NCBI GenBank assembly: GCA_030266525.1
Contig: JAJDIC010000090.1
Coordinates: 1-7,862 of the forward strand
From: Desulfovibrio sp. OttesenSCG-928-G15
GTDB taxonomy: Bacteria > Desulfobacterota > Desulfovibrionia > Desulfovibrionales > Desulfovibrionaceae
DNA: 7,862 nt
Reading direction: 5' to 3'
Part shown: piece after piece, positions 1 through 5,794 of the stretch
Numbering within the stretch: position 1 is the stretch's first letter
Layout of the letters: every line of letters begins with the position of its first letter
Notes under the pieces: generated by a model
Databases searched by the model: none
The model's input: the letters and a program-made list of their open reading frames with translations, nothing else
Told to the model about the DNA's origin: nothing
Translations under genes and position numbers: made by a program

Positions 1-958
1 TATGAAGCCTGTCGGGGTTATGCCTGTAGAACGCGACGGCGTTACCACAGACGAGGACGCCCTTTTTGTGCAGGATGTTCTCAGCCTTGAACAACCGCTG
101 GACAAGGTAGCGCCCGTTATCGTCACCCAGGACTTTCGCATGCGGGCCTTTGCCGGGCAAGAGGGCGACCTTATGCCCCAAGTCAAACAGGCCTATGAAG
201 ATCTGGCAAAAGACCGGGATCTGACGCTCGTCTGCGGCGCGGGGCACACTCTTTCCGGCAAATATTGCGGGCTGGACGGCATTCGCCTGGTGCGTGAAAT
301 GGGGCTCAAGGCGATTATCATCGACCGGTTGCAGCACGAAGTGAACTACGACGAACTGCTCAGCATCAAGGAGCAACTTGGCGACAGCCTGCTCGGTGCT
401 GTGCTCAACGACATTCCCTTTTCCTTCATGGCGGAAATAGACGACGTCATTCGTCCCTACCTTGAGCGCAACAACATTCCGGTTCTCGGGGTTATTCCCA
501 AAGACCCGCTCATGGGTTCCATCCGCGCCCATGAACTGGCTGAAGGACTGGGCGGCAAACTCGTCGCCTCACAGGGCAGGGCCGACGGCATGGTGGAAAA
601 TTTCCTTATCGGCACCATGCAGGTGGAAAACTTCATGACCTATTTCAGAAGGCACCCCAACTCCGCCGTCATTGTGGGCGGCGACAGGGCCGACGTGCAG
701 CTTGTGGCCATTGAGGGCAACTGCCCCTGCCTGGTGCTCACCGGAAACCTGTTCCCCAATGACATTATCCTGTCCAGAGCCGACACGCTGAACGTGCCCA
801 TAGTCATGGTAAGACAAGACACCTACACCATAGCCAAGAAAATGGAAATTCTGCTCAGCCGCCACAAAATGCGCGATGTCATGAAAATACGCCAGGGTTC
901 GCAGCTTATCAGCACCTGCCTGGACTTTTCTCTTATCAAGGAAGGCTTGGGGCTGTAA
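1..958 (+). CDS. BioD-like / DRTGG-domain phosphotransacetylase-family protein, 5'-truncated by the window edge
   Basis: The visible part is about 318 residues ending at TAA 956-958. It opens with MKPVGVMPVERDG, which matches the strand following the P-loop in dethiobiotin synthetase-like NTPases (usual form GY-x-KPVG). The first ATG (position 2) is therefore probably an internal Met, and some 30-40 residues carrying the Walker A loop are lost to the left; base 1 would be the last base of the preceding codon. The N-terminal half keeps the BioD-like fold (IIIDRLQHEVNYDEL, LLGAVLNDIP, VLGVIPKDPL). The C-terminal half contains a DRTGG-type domain around GGDRADVQLVAIE. Such proteins are usually annotated as phosphotransacetylase family and often lie near pta and ackA; the same domain pair forms the non-catalytic N-terminus of long Pta enzymes. 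The catalytic PTA_PTB domain is absent, so a regulatory or nucleotide-sensing role in acetyl phosphate metabolism is inferred, not shown. It is likely cytoplasmic, with no signal peptide or membrane segment visible. Confidence 0.8.
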   Translation, partial: MKPVGVMPVERDGVTTDEDALFVQDVLSLEQPLDKVAPVIVTQDFRMRAFAGQEGDLMPQVKQAYEDLAKDRDLTLVCGAGHTLSGKYCGLDGIRLVREMGLKAIIIDRLQHEVNYDELLSIKEQLGDSLLGAVLNDIPFSFMAEIDDVIRPYLERNNIPVLGVIPKDPLMGSIRAHELAEGLGGKLVASQGRADGMVENFLIGTMQVENFMTYFRRHPNSAVIVGGDRADVQLVAIEGNCPCLVLTGNLFPNDIILSRADTLNVPIVMVRQDTYTIAKKMEILLSRHKMRDVMKIRQGSQLISTCLDFSLIKEGLGL

Positions 959-1044
959 CGGAGCAAGGGCATTGGCGCAACAGGCCGACAGGAAGTCGGA
1001 GCCATCCCATCATCTGTAAAAGAGGCTTTCGGAACGCGTGTGAG

Positions 1045-1070
1045 GCGGATTTTCCGCTTTCCGGAAGCGG
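1045..1070 (+). other. Two mutually exclusive small hairpins in the intergenic gap
   Basis: GCGGA (1045-1049) can pair with TCCGC (1053-1057). CCGCTT (1054-1059) can pair instead with AAGCGG (1065-1070). The two stems share the bases 1054-1057, so only one can form at a time. No T-run follows either stem. Stems of 5 and 6 bp are common by chance in GC-rich DNA, so any function is speculative. Confidence 0.25.
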
Positions 1071-1129
1071 ACTCTTCTTGCCCCAAGGATGTGGCCGCAA
1101 ACGGCTTTTCTTTGGCGCCCCCCTTCTTC

Positions 1130-1165
1130 AGCGGTCGAAGTGACACACTTCGACCGCTCAGTTTT
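1130..1165 (+). terminator. Perfect 13-bp inverted repeat followed by TTTT; probable terminator of the upstream gene
   Basis: AGCGGTCGAAGTG (1130-1142) is exactly reverse-complementary to CACTTCGACCGCT (1146-1158), with a 3-nt loop (ACA). A short T-run (1162-1165) follows after CAG. The strong stem, tight loop and position between two genes fit a Rho-independent terminator for the DRTGG-domain gene, although it lies 172 bases past that stop and the T-run is short. The same T-run forms part of the candidate -35 box of the transporter gene, so the palindrome could instead be an operator for that promoter. Confidence 0.5.
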
Positions 1166-1192
1166 GACAAAGGAAAGGACCGGGCGTAGAGA
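1164..1192 (+). promoter_or_regulatory. Candidate sigma70-type promoter for the MFS transporter gene
   Basis: A consensus -35 TTGACA (1164-1169) is followed, after a 17-bp spacer, by TAGAGA (1187-1192). The latter matches the -10 consensus at three of six positions, including the first TA. Transcription would begin near 1199, leaving a leader of roughly 57 bases before the chosen ATG at 1256. The box sits 5 bp after the perfect palindrome at 1130-1158. The call rests on pattern only. Confidence 0.4.
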
Positions 1193-1255
1193 TGCGTTTC
1201 GCCCTTGAACCAGAAAGCGCAGAGCTTTTCCACAACGTACCAGAAGAATGCAGCC

Positions 1256-2500
1256 ATGAGCGAGACTACCAAAGCCCGTTCCGAATCCGACCCCGAAACA
1301 GGGCACGGCGCAGCCCCCCGGCAACAAAGCCCCCTCCCGCAGGAAACCCCCTTCCTGCGGGTATTCCCCTGGGTGTTTCTGGTAAGCATGATGTTCCTGC
1401 TTACCTATCTGGATCGGGCCATGTTCGGCCCGCTTCTGCCTGCCATTGAAGCGGAATTCAGCATTTCCCACGCCAGTTCCACCCGACTTTTGTTTTTCAT
1501 GTCCCTTGGCTATTCCTGCAGCATGTTTGTCTCGGGCTTTTCCTCCAGCAAAATCCGCCCGCGAATAATGGTGGGCGGCGCGGTTATTGCCACGGGCGCG
1601 GTGCTTGTGCTCATAGCTCACTGTACTAATCTCACCTTTCTGGCCCTTTCCTTCTGCCTGCTTGGGGGCGCTGCCGGGCAATATTTCAACGGCGGGCTGA
1701 GCACAATGCGCAGCCTGGTCACGCCAAGGCAGTGGAGCAAGGCCATTTCCGTGCATGAAGTTGGCCCGAACGCCAGTTTTTTTATCGGCCCGATTCTGGC
1801 GGAAATCGGCGCGGCCTGGTTTGGCTGGCGCGGGGTTGCCGAGTATATGGGCTATCTGACCATTGCAGCCGGGGTGTTTTTTCTTCTGGCGGCGAAAGGC
1901 GGGGAATATCCTGCGGCACCGGTATCTTTTGCGGGTTTTCGCACGGCGCTCAAACAGCCGAGGCTCTGGCTGTTCGCCTGGCTGATGGGTCTGGCCATTG
2001 CCGGGGAATTTGCGCCTTTCAGCGTTCTCACCCTGCACATGATTGATGAGCGCATGCTTTCACCGGAAACCAGCGCCTTTCTGCTTTCCGCCTCACGCGT
2101 GGCAGCGCCCTTTGCCGTGCTGGGCGGCGGCTATATAACCACCCGGCTCGGCACAAGAAAAACGCTGTATTTCTGCCTTGGGGTCTACACCATAGGCATG
2201 TTCCTGATGGCCATGCCCTGGTTTATGCCCTTTGTGGTCGGCATGTTCGTGCAGCCGGTGCTCACCGCCATGATCTTCCCGCCCGTATTCACCCTGCTGG
2301 CAGAGTCGTTCCCCGTGCGCGAACAACCCATGTACCTGGCAATAGGCATGCCGGTAGCCAGCTTCATGGGGGTCGGCATCATGCCGTCCGTACTCGGGGT
2401 GTGGGGAGATTACGTCAGCTTCGGCGCGGGCTTCATCATGATGGGCTGTCTTGTGGCGATTAGCTTCCCCTTGCTGCGGCTTCTGCCCGCAAAACAGTAA
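1256..2500 (+). CDS. Major facilitator superfamily (MFS) transporter, substrate unknown
   Basis: This is a 414-residue inner-membrane protein with about twelve hydrophobic segments, roughly at residues 36-57, 76-96, 103-122, 125-147, 172-190, 194-213, 236-260, 272-293, 303-321, 323-345, 357-380 and 388-408. Helix 1 carries the LTYLDRAMFGPLLP pattern common in MFS proteins. The loop between helices 8 and 9 keeps a motif-A-like GGYITTRLGTRK, while the loop 2-3 copy is degenerate (SGFSSSKIRPR). Helices 6 and 7 are joined by a short loop, as expected between the two six-helix halves. A hydrophilic tail of about 35 residues, rich in Ser, Pro and Gln, precedes helix 1. ATG 1256 is preferred because AGAAG (1242-1246) lies at suitable spacing; an in-frame TTG at 1205 would add 17 residues and has a weaker ribosome site. 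The neighbours do not reveal the substrate. It seems to be a single-gene unit with its own promoter. It could be an organic-anion, sugar or efflux carrier. Confidence 0.85.
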   Translation: MSETTKARSESDPETGHGAAPRQQSPLPQETPFLRVFPWVFLVSMMFLLTYLDRAMFGPLLPAIEAEFSISHASSTRLLFFMSLGYSCSMFVSGFSSSKIRPRIMVGGAVIATGAVLVLIAHCTNLTFLALSFCLLGGAAGQYFNGGLSTMRSLVTPRQWSKAISVHEVGPNASFFIGPILAEIGAAWFGWRGVAEYMGYLTIAAGVFFLLAAKGGEYPAAPVSFAGFRTALKQPRLWLFAWLMGLAIAGEFAPFSVLTLHMIDERMLSPETSAFLLSASRVAAPFAVLGGGYITTRLGTRKTLYFCLGVYTIGMFLMAMPWFMPFVVGMFVQPVLTAMIFPPVFTLLAESFPVREQPMYLAIGMPVASFMGVGIMPSVLGVWGDYVSFGAGFIMMGCLVAISFPLLRLLPAKQ

Positions 2501-2551
2501 GTGCTCCTTGTTCCAAAGCCCGCCGGGCGAATACCAAAGCGAGCGAATGAC

Positions 2552-2584
2552 TTGACAGAACGCCATTGGCTGCCTACCTGTAAG
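2552..2584 (+). promoter_or_regulatory. Possible promoter for the small Sm-like gene (good -35, poor -10)
   Basis: A consensus TTGACA lies at 2552-2557. No good -10 sits at 17 bp: TACCTG (2575-2580) matches only the first TA. A TGTAAG at 2579-2584 is too far away for a standard sigma70 promoter. If real, it would need an activator or use another sigma factor. A transcript from here would carry the hairpin at 2604-2620 in its leader. Confidence 0.25.
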
Positions 2585-2603
2585 AGCGATCAATCTGACG
2601 CAA

Positions 2604-2629
2604 CCGGGTATGCTTCCCGGCACTTTTTT
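2604..2629 (+). terminator. Short GC hairpin plus T6: terminator of the MFS gene or leader attenuator
   Basis: CCGGG (2604-2608) pairs with CCCGG (2616-2620) across a 7-nt loop. CAC and then six T (2624-2629) follow. The stem is only 5 bp but is all G-C. The T-run ends one base before the Shine-Dalgarno of the next gene. It could end transcription from the MFS gene, whose stop lies 104 bases upstream, or act as an attenuator in the leader of the small gene. Confidence 0.4.
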
Positions 2630-2630
2630 G

Positions 2631-2636
2631 AAGGAG
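2631..2636 (+). promoter_or_regulatory. Strong Shine-Dalgarno AAGGAG that decides the start of the small gene
   Basis: AAGGAG ends 6 bases before ATG 2643. It also touches an in-frame ATG at 2637, which is too close to use. This sets the start at 2643 and rules out the longer in-frame reading from 2610, which would run through the leader hairpin. It is the best ribosome site in the window and suggests good translation. Confidence 0.8.
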
Positions 2637-2642
2637 ATGCAT

Positions 2643-2975
2643 ATGGCCTATGATATTCGCATGGCAAAACTGGTCAGCGGGGAAACCGTTATCGGCAAAT
2701 GGGACGAAAACGGCTCTGCCATCAATGACCCGGCTGTGCTGCAAACCGTGCCCACCCAGCAGGGCGTGCAAATGATGCTGATGCCTTTCGGCTACCCCTT
2801 TGACAGCGAATTTTCCGGCAGCGTTGCCACCGCGCACGTTATTTATGAATACAAATCCTGCCCGGAAGAACTGAAAACGAAATATATGGAAGCCACCTCC
2901 AACCTTACCCTTTCCTCCGGCGGCCTTGGCGGCCTGAACCTCAAGGGCGGCGGCGGTTCCGGCCTTCTCAAATAG
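2643..2975 (+). CDS. Small conserved-looking protein of unrecognised family, possibly Sm-like (LSM) fold
   Basis: This is a 110-residue protein with no signal peptide or membrane segment, so probably cytoplasmic. Residues 8-50 read as short beta strands: AKLVSGETVIGKWDENG, then DPAVLQTVP, then QMMLMPFGYPF. Next come a strand HVIYEY (65-70) and a short helix PEELKTKYMEATSNL (74-88). The order (K-L-x-S-G-E at the start, a D/N-P-V strand, a M-M-x-M-P-F strand, an x-Y-E-Y strand, then a helix) resembles from memory the small Sm-like proteins described from cyanophages. That comparison is inference and needs a profile search. The last 20 residues are rich in Gly, Leu and Ser and look disordered. 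Codon use does not differ visibly from the neighbours, so nothing points to recent transfer. The gene stands alone between hairpin-bearing gaps, and its role is unknown. Confidence 0.75.
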   Translation: MAYDIRMAKLVSGETVIGKWDENGSAINDPAVLQTVPTQQGVQMMLMPFGYPFDSEFSGSVATAHVIYEYKSCPEELKTKYMEATSNLTLSSGGLGGLNLKGGGGSGLLK

Positions 2976-2979
2976 CAAC

Positions 2980-2994
2980 GCGGGCGCTTCCCGC
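2980..2994 (+). other. Small GC hairpin just after the Sm-like gene
   Basis: GCGGG (2980-2984) pairs with CCCGC (2990-2994) over a 5-nt loop, four bases past the TAG stop. No T-run follows. It may protect the 3' end of the message or work together with the larger hairpin at 3006-3035. Confidence 0.35.
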
Positions 2995-3005
2995 AGCGAG
3001 ATATA

Positions 3006-3035
3006 TACCGGGCAAAGCATGGGTTTTGCCCGGTA
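3006..3035 (+). terminator. Perfect 11-bp inverted repeat, terminator-like, without a good U-tract
   Basis: TACCGGGCAAA (3006-3016) is exactly complementary to TTTGCCCGGTA (3025-3035), with an 8-nt loop. The 3' flank (AAATCC) lacks a T-run, so it is not a textbook intrinsic terminator in the + direction, nor is there a T-run on the - side. It lies 31 bases past the Sm-like gene and 64 bases before the radical SAM start. It probably separates the two genes or stabilises a 3' end; an operator role is also possible. Confidence 0.4.
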
Positions 3036-3098
3036 AAATCCTTTGAAAATGCGCACTCCGGGGCGCGGTTTTCTTTTTTTCCTTACTCACGGCACCTT

Positions 3099-5792
3099 AT
3101 GCGCGAACTACTCCCCCTGCTGCCCAAGCCCAGCCGCTACATCGGCATTGAAGAAGGCTCTGTCCACAAAAACGCCTGTACGGTGCGTCTGCGTGTGGCC
3201 CTTGCCTTTCCGGATATGTACGAAGTGGGAATGTCCTATCTTGGCCAGAAAATTCTCTACTCCATCATTAATGCCCATGAAGGCTGGCAGGCCGAGCGGG
3301 TGTTCACCCCCTGCCGCGACGCCGCCCGCATTCTTAAAGAACGCGGAGCGCCCCTGTGCTCGCTGGAAAGCGACACACCTCTGGCCCGGACCGATGTTAT
3401 CGGCTTCAGCGTGACCCACGAGTTGTGCTACACCAACATTCTGCTGATGCTCGACCTTGCCGGAATTCCCTTTCACGCCGCGACCCGCGCCGCAGTCGCA
3501 CCGAAAAACGGCCCGTGGCCGCTGATTATCGCCGGCGGCGGCTGCACCCTGGCAGCCGAGCCAATCGCCCCGTTTATGGATGTCATGGTTCTTGGCGAAG
3601 GCGAAACAGTATTTCCGGCGCTTCTGGAAACGCTGGAACAATGCCGCGCCGACGGTTTGTCCCGCAAAGATACCCTGCTCGCCCTCGGCGCTCTTTCCGG
3701 CGTGTATATACCGGAATTTTTCGCGCCGGACGCAAACGGCCTCCCCGGCCCGCTGTATGCCAGCCACGCCCTCCCCACCCGGCGGGTTTCGCCGGATATG
3801 GATGATGCGCCCTACCCGGTAAATCAGCCCATTCCCTTTGGCGCGGTGCACAACCGCCTGGCCCTGGAAATAGGCCGGGGCTGTACGCGCGGCTGCCGCT
3901 TTTGCCAGGCGGGCAATGTGTACCGGCCCGCTCGCGAGCGTAGCGTGCCCTGCCTGCAAAGCCTGCTGGACAAATGCCTGGCGGGTACGGGCTTTGACGA
4001 CGTATCCTTTCTTTCCCTCAGCACGGGCGACTACTCCGCGCTGAAAGAACTGTTCATGAGCACCGTTGATCGCTGCGCGCAGGAGCAGATATCGGTTTCG
4101 CTGCCCTCCCTTCGGGTCGGTTCCATTGACGACGCCATCATGGAGCGCATGGCCGGAATCAGGCGCACCGGGGCGACCCTTGCCCCCGAGGCCGGAAGCC
4201 AGCGCCTTCGCGACGTTATCAACAAGGGCGTTACGGAAGAAGGGCTTATTCTGCATGTGCAGAAGCTCTTTGAGCACGGCTGGCAGCAGATTAAGCTCTA
4301 TTTCATGATCGGCCTGCCCACGGAAACCGACGCCGACCTTGACGCTATTGTCGACCTGTGCCGCAAAGCCCGCGATGCCGCGGGGCCAGGCATAAAACGC
4401 CTGCAAATCACGGCGGGCATTTCTCCCTTTGTGCCCAAGCCCTTCACGCCTTTTCAATGGGAAGCGCAAATTTCCCTTGCCGAAATTCGCCGCCGCATCG
4501 ACTACCTTTTAACCGCATTCAAACAGGAAAAACGCATCAAGATGCGCTGGCACGAGCCGGACATGAGTTTTCTGGAGGGCATTTTTTCCCGCGCGGACAG
4601 GCGGCTTTCCCCGGTTGTGGAGTCGGCCTACGCCAAAGGCGGCATTTTCGCCAGCTGGATGGAAGGTTTTTCCCTTGCCCCCTGGCTGGAAGCCATGGCC
4701 GAGCACGGGCTTGACCCGGAAAACTATACCAGGGAGCGCAGCCTTGACGAGCCGCTGCCCTGGGAGCACCTGAACAGCGGTATCAGCAAGGAATTCCTTC
4801 TGCGTGAACGCAAACGCGCCATCGAAGGCAAAACCACCGAAGATTGCCGCTATTCCGGTTGCAAGGAATGCGGGGTATGCGACTCCAAGGCTTCGCCTTC
4901 CCTGCTGGACAGCGGCGTCTACACCGCCTCTTCCGGCAGGGCGGCGCAGCGTGGCCCCAGCGGCCCGCCTGATGCGCCTGCCCCCGCTCCCGTGAGCTAC
5001 GGCAACAGGCTGAACAACCCCCAGCGTGATCAGGAGGCGCACAGCGTATCGCTTGATCAATACGGCCGGGTCATCGTGCGCGGCGAAACGCCGCAACAGA
5101 CCAAAACCGGCAAATCCAAGCCCCCGGCGCTCGCCCCGCACCTTACGGTGAAAGCGGAGCAACTGCGCTTTCACTACGCGCGCCTTGGCAACGCCGCCTA
5201 CCTCAGCCAGCTTGAAATTCAGCATGTTTTCGACCGTGCCTTGCGCCGCGCGGGCGTGCCCCTGGCATTTAGCCAGGGCTTTCACCCCCTGCCCCTGGTT
5301 TCCTTTGGTCGGGCGCTCCCGGTGGGTGTTGCCAGCGAAGATGAATGGTTTTCCGTATACCTGCGCGAGCACTGCGATCTGGCCCGAAGCGTGGACGCGA
5401 TGAACCGCAGCCTGCCCAAGGGCCTCAAAATTATCGAAGCAGAGCGCCTTTCCCTGCAAAAAAGCAACGCAGACGCCATAGATGAGCCTTACGAGCTTGA
5501 ATACCTCGGGCCGGAAGAAAACCTTGCCCCCTTTCACGCCGCGTGGGAAACTGTGCGTCAAAGCGCTGGCCTCACCTGGGAACGCGAAGGAAAGAAGGGC
5601 ACTCGCACACTTGACGCCAGAGCGTATTTCACTGAAATCTCCCCTCTGCCCGGACGGTTATGCCGCTTTATGCTCAACTGGGCAAACGGCTATGTTTCCC
5701 CCCTGGCGCTCTGCCTTTTTGCCCTTGAAAGCGCCGGCTTTGATACGGACCAGGCCGCCCTGCGCCTGACCAGAAAAAAACACACAGGTTAA
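3099..5792 (+). CDS. B12-binding-fold radical SAM protein fused to DUF2344 (TIGR03960 + TIGR03936 type)
   Basis: This is an 897-residue cytoplasmic iron-sulfur enzyme of unknown reaction. Residues about 28-190 form a cobalamin-binding-like Rossmann domain (VALAFPDMYEVGMSYLG; IIAGGGCTLAAEPIAPFMD; LGEGE). The radical SAM core follows, with the CxxxCxxC cluster site C262, C266 and C269 (GCTRGCRFC), then LSTGDYS, APEAGSQRLRD (362-372) and IKLYFMIGLPTE (398-409). A second Cys group, C583-x4-C588-x2-C591-x2-C594, could bind another cluster or zinc. A Pro/Ser-rich linker (about 597-685) leads to a DUF2344 domain (about 689-890; SQGFHPLPLVSFG, LPVGV). Several other bacteria make the two parts as separate adjacent proteins. 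The start at ATG 3099 fits the usual family N-terminus (LLPLLPKPSRYIG), although no Shine-Dalgarno is visible. It is probably co-transcribed with the peptidase gene 2 bases downstream. Substrate is unknown; RNA or translation-linked modification is sometimes suspected but is not shown here. Confidence 0.93.
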   Translation: MRELLPLLPKPSRYIGIEEGSVHKNACTVRLRVALAFPDMYEVGMSYLGQKILYSIINAHEGWQAERVFTPCRDAARILKERGAPLCSLESDTPLARTDVIGFSVTHELCYTNILLMLDLAGIPFHAATRAAVAPKNGPWPLIIAGGGCTLAAEPIAPFMDVMVLGEGETVFPALLETLEQCRADGLSRKDTLLALGALSGVYIPEFFAPDANGLPGPLYASHALPTRRVSPDMDDAPYPVNQPIPFGAVHNRLALEIGRGCTRGCRFCQAGNVYRPARERSVPCLQSLLDKCLAGTGFDDVSFLSLSTGDYSALKELFMSTVDRCAQEQISVSLPSLRVGSIDDAIMERMAGIRRTGATLAPEAGSQRLRDVINKGVTEEGLILHVQKLFEHGWQQIKLYFMIGLPTETDADLDAIVDLCRKARDAAGPGIKRLQITAGISPFVPKPFTPFQWEAQISLAEIRRRIDYLLTAFKQEKRIKMRWHEPDMSFLEGIFSRADRRLSPVVESAYAKGGIFASWMEGFSLAPWLEAMAEHGLDPENYTRERSLDEPLPWEHLNSGISKEFLLRERKRAIEGKTTEDCRYSGCKECGVCDSKASPSLLDSGVYTASSGRAAQRGPSGPPDAPAPAPVSYGNRLNNPQRDQEAHSVSLDQYGRVIVRGETPQQTKTGKSKPPALAPHLTVKAEQLRFHYARLGNAAYLSQLEIQHVFDRALRRAGVPLAFSQGFHPLPLVSFGRALPVGVASEDEWFSVYLREHCDLARSVDAMNRSLPKGLKIIEAERLSLQKSNADAIDEPYELEYLGPEENLAPFHAAWETVRQSAGLTWEREGKKGTRTLDARAYFTEISPLPGRLCRFMLNWANGYVSPLALCLFALESAGFDTDQAALRLTRKKHTG

Positions 5793-5794
5793 TC

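Noticed and set aside
1205..1255. A TTG-initiated 17-residue extension of the MFS protein
   Set aside because: ATG 1256 has a better-placed ribosome site and the extra residues add no membrane or family feature.
1010..2038. A 342-residue - strand open frame across the MFS gene and its upstream gap
   Set aside because: The composition is polar and repetitive with no domain, while the + strand frame encodes a clear twelve-helix transporter.
2610..2642. A longer start for the Sm-like protein
   Set aside because: It would begin inside the leader hairpin and ignore the strong AAGGAG at 2631-2636 placed for ATG 2643.
3108..4469. A 453-residue open frame on the - strand opposite the radical SAM gene
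   Set aside because: It is the antisense shadow of a clearly coding + strand gene in GC-rich DNA; its product is Gly/Ala/Arg/His-rich with no recognisable domain.
4509..5561. A 350-residue - strand open frame
   Set aside because: It has the same antisense-shadow character, lies fully inside the radical SAM/DUF2344 gene and shows no family motifs.
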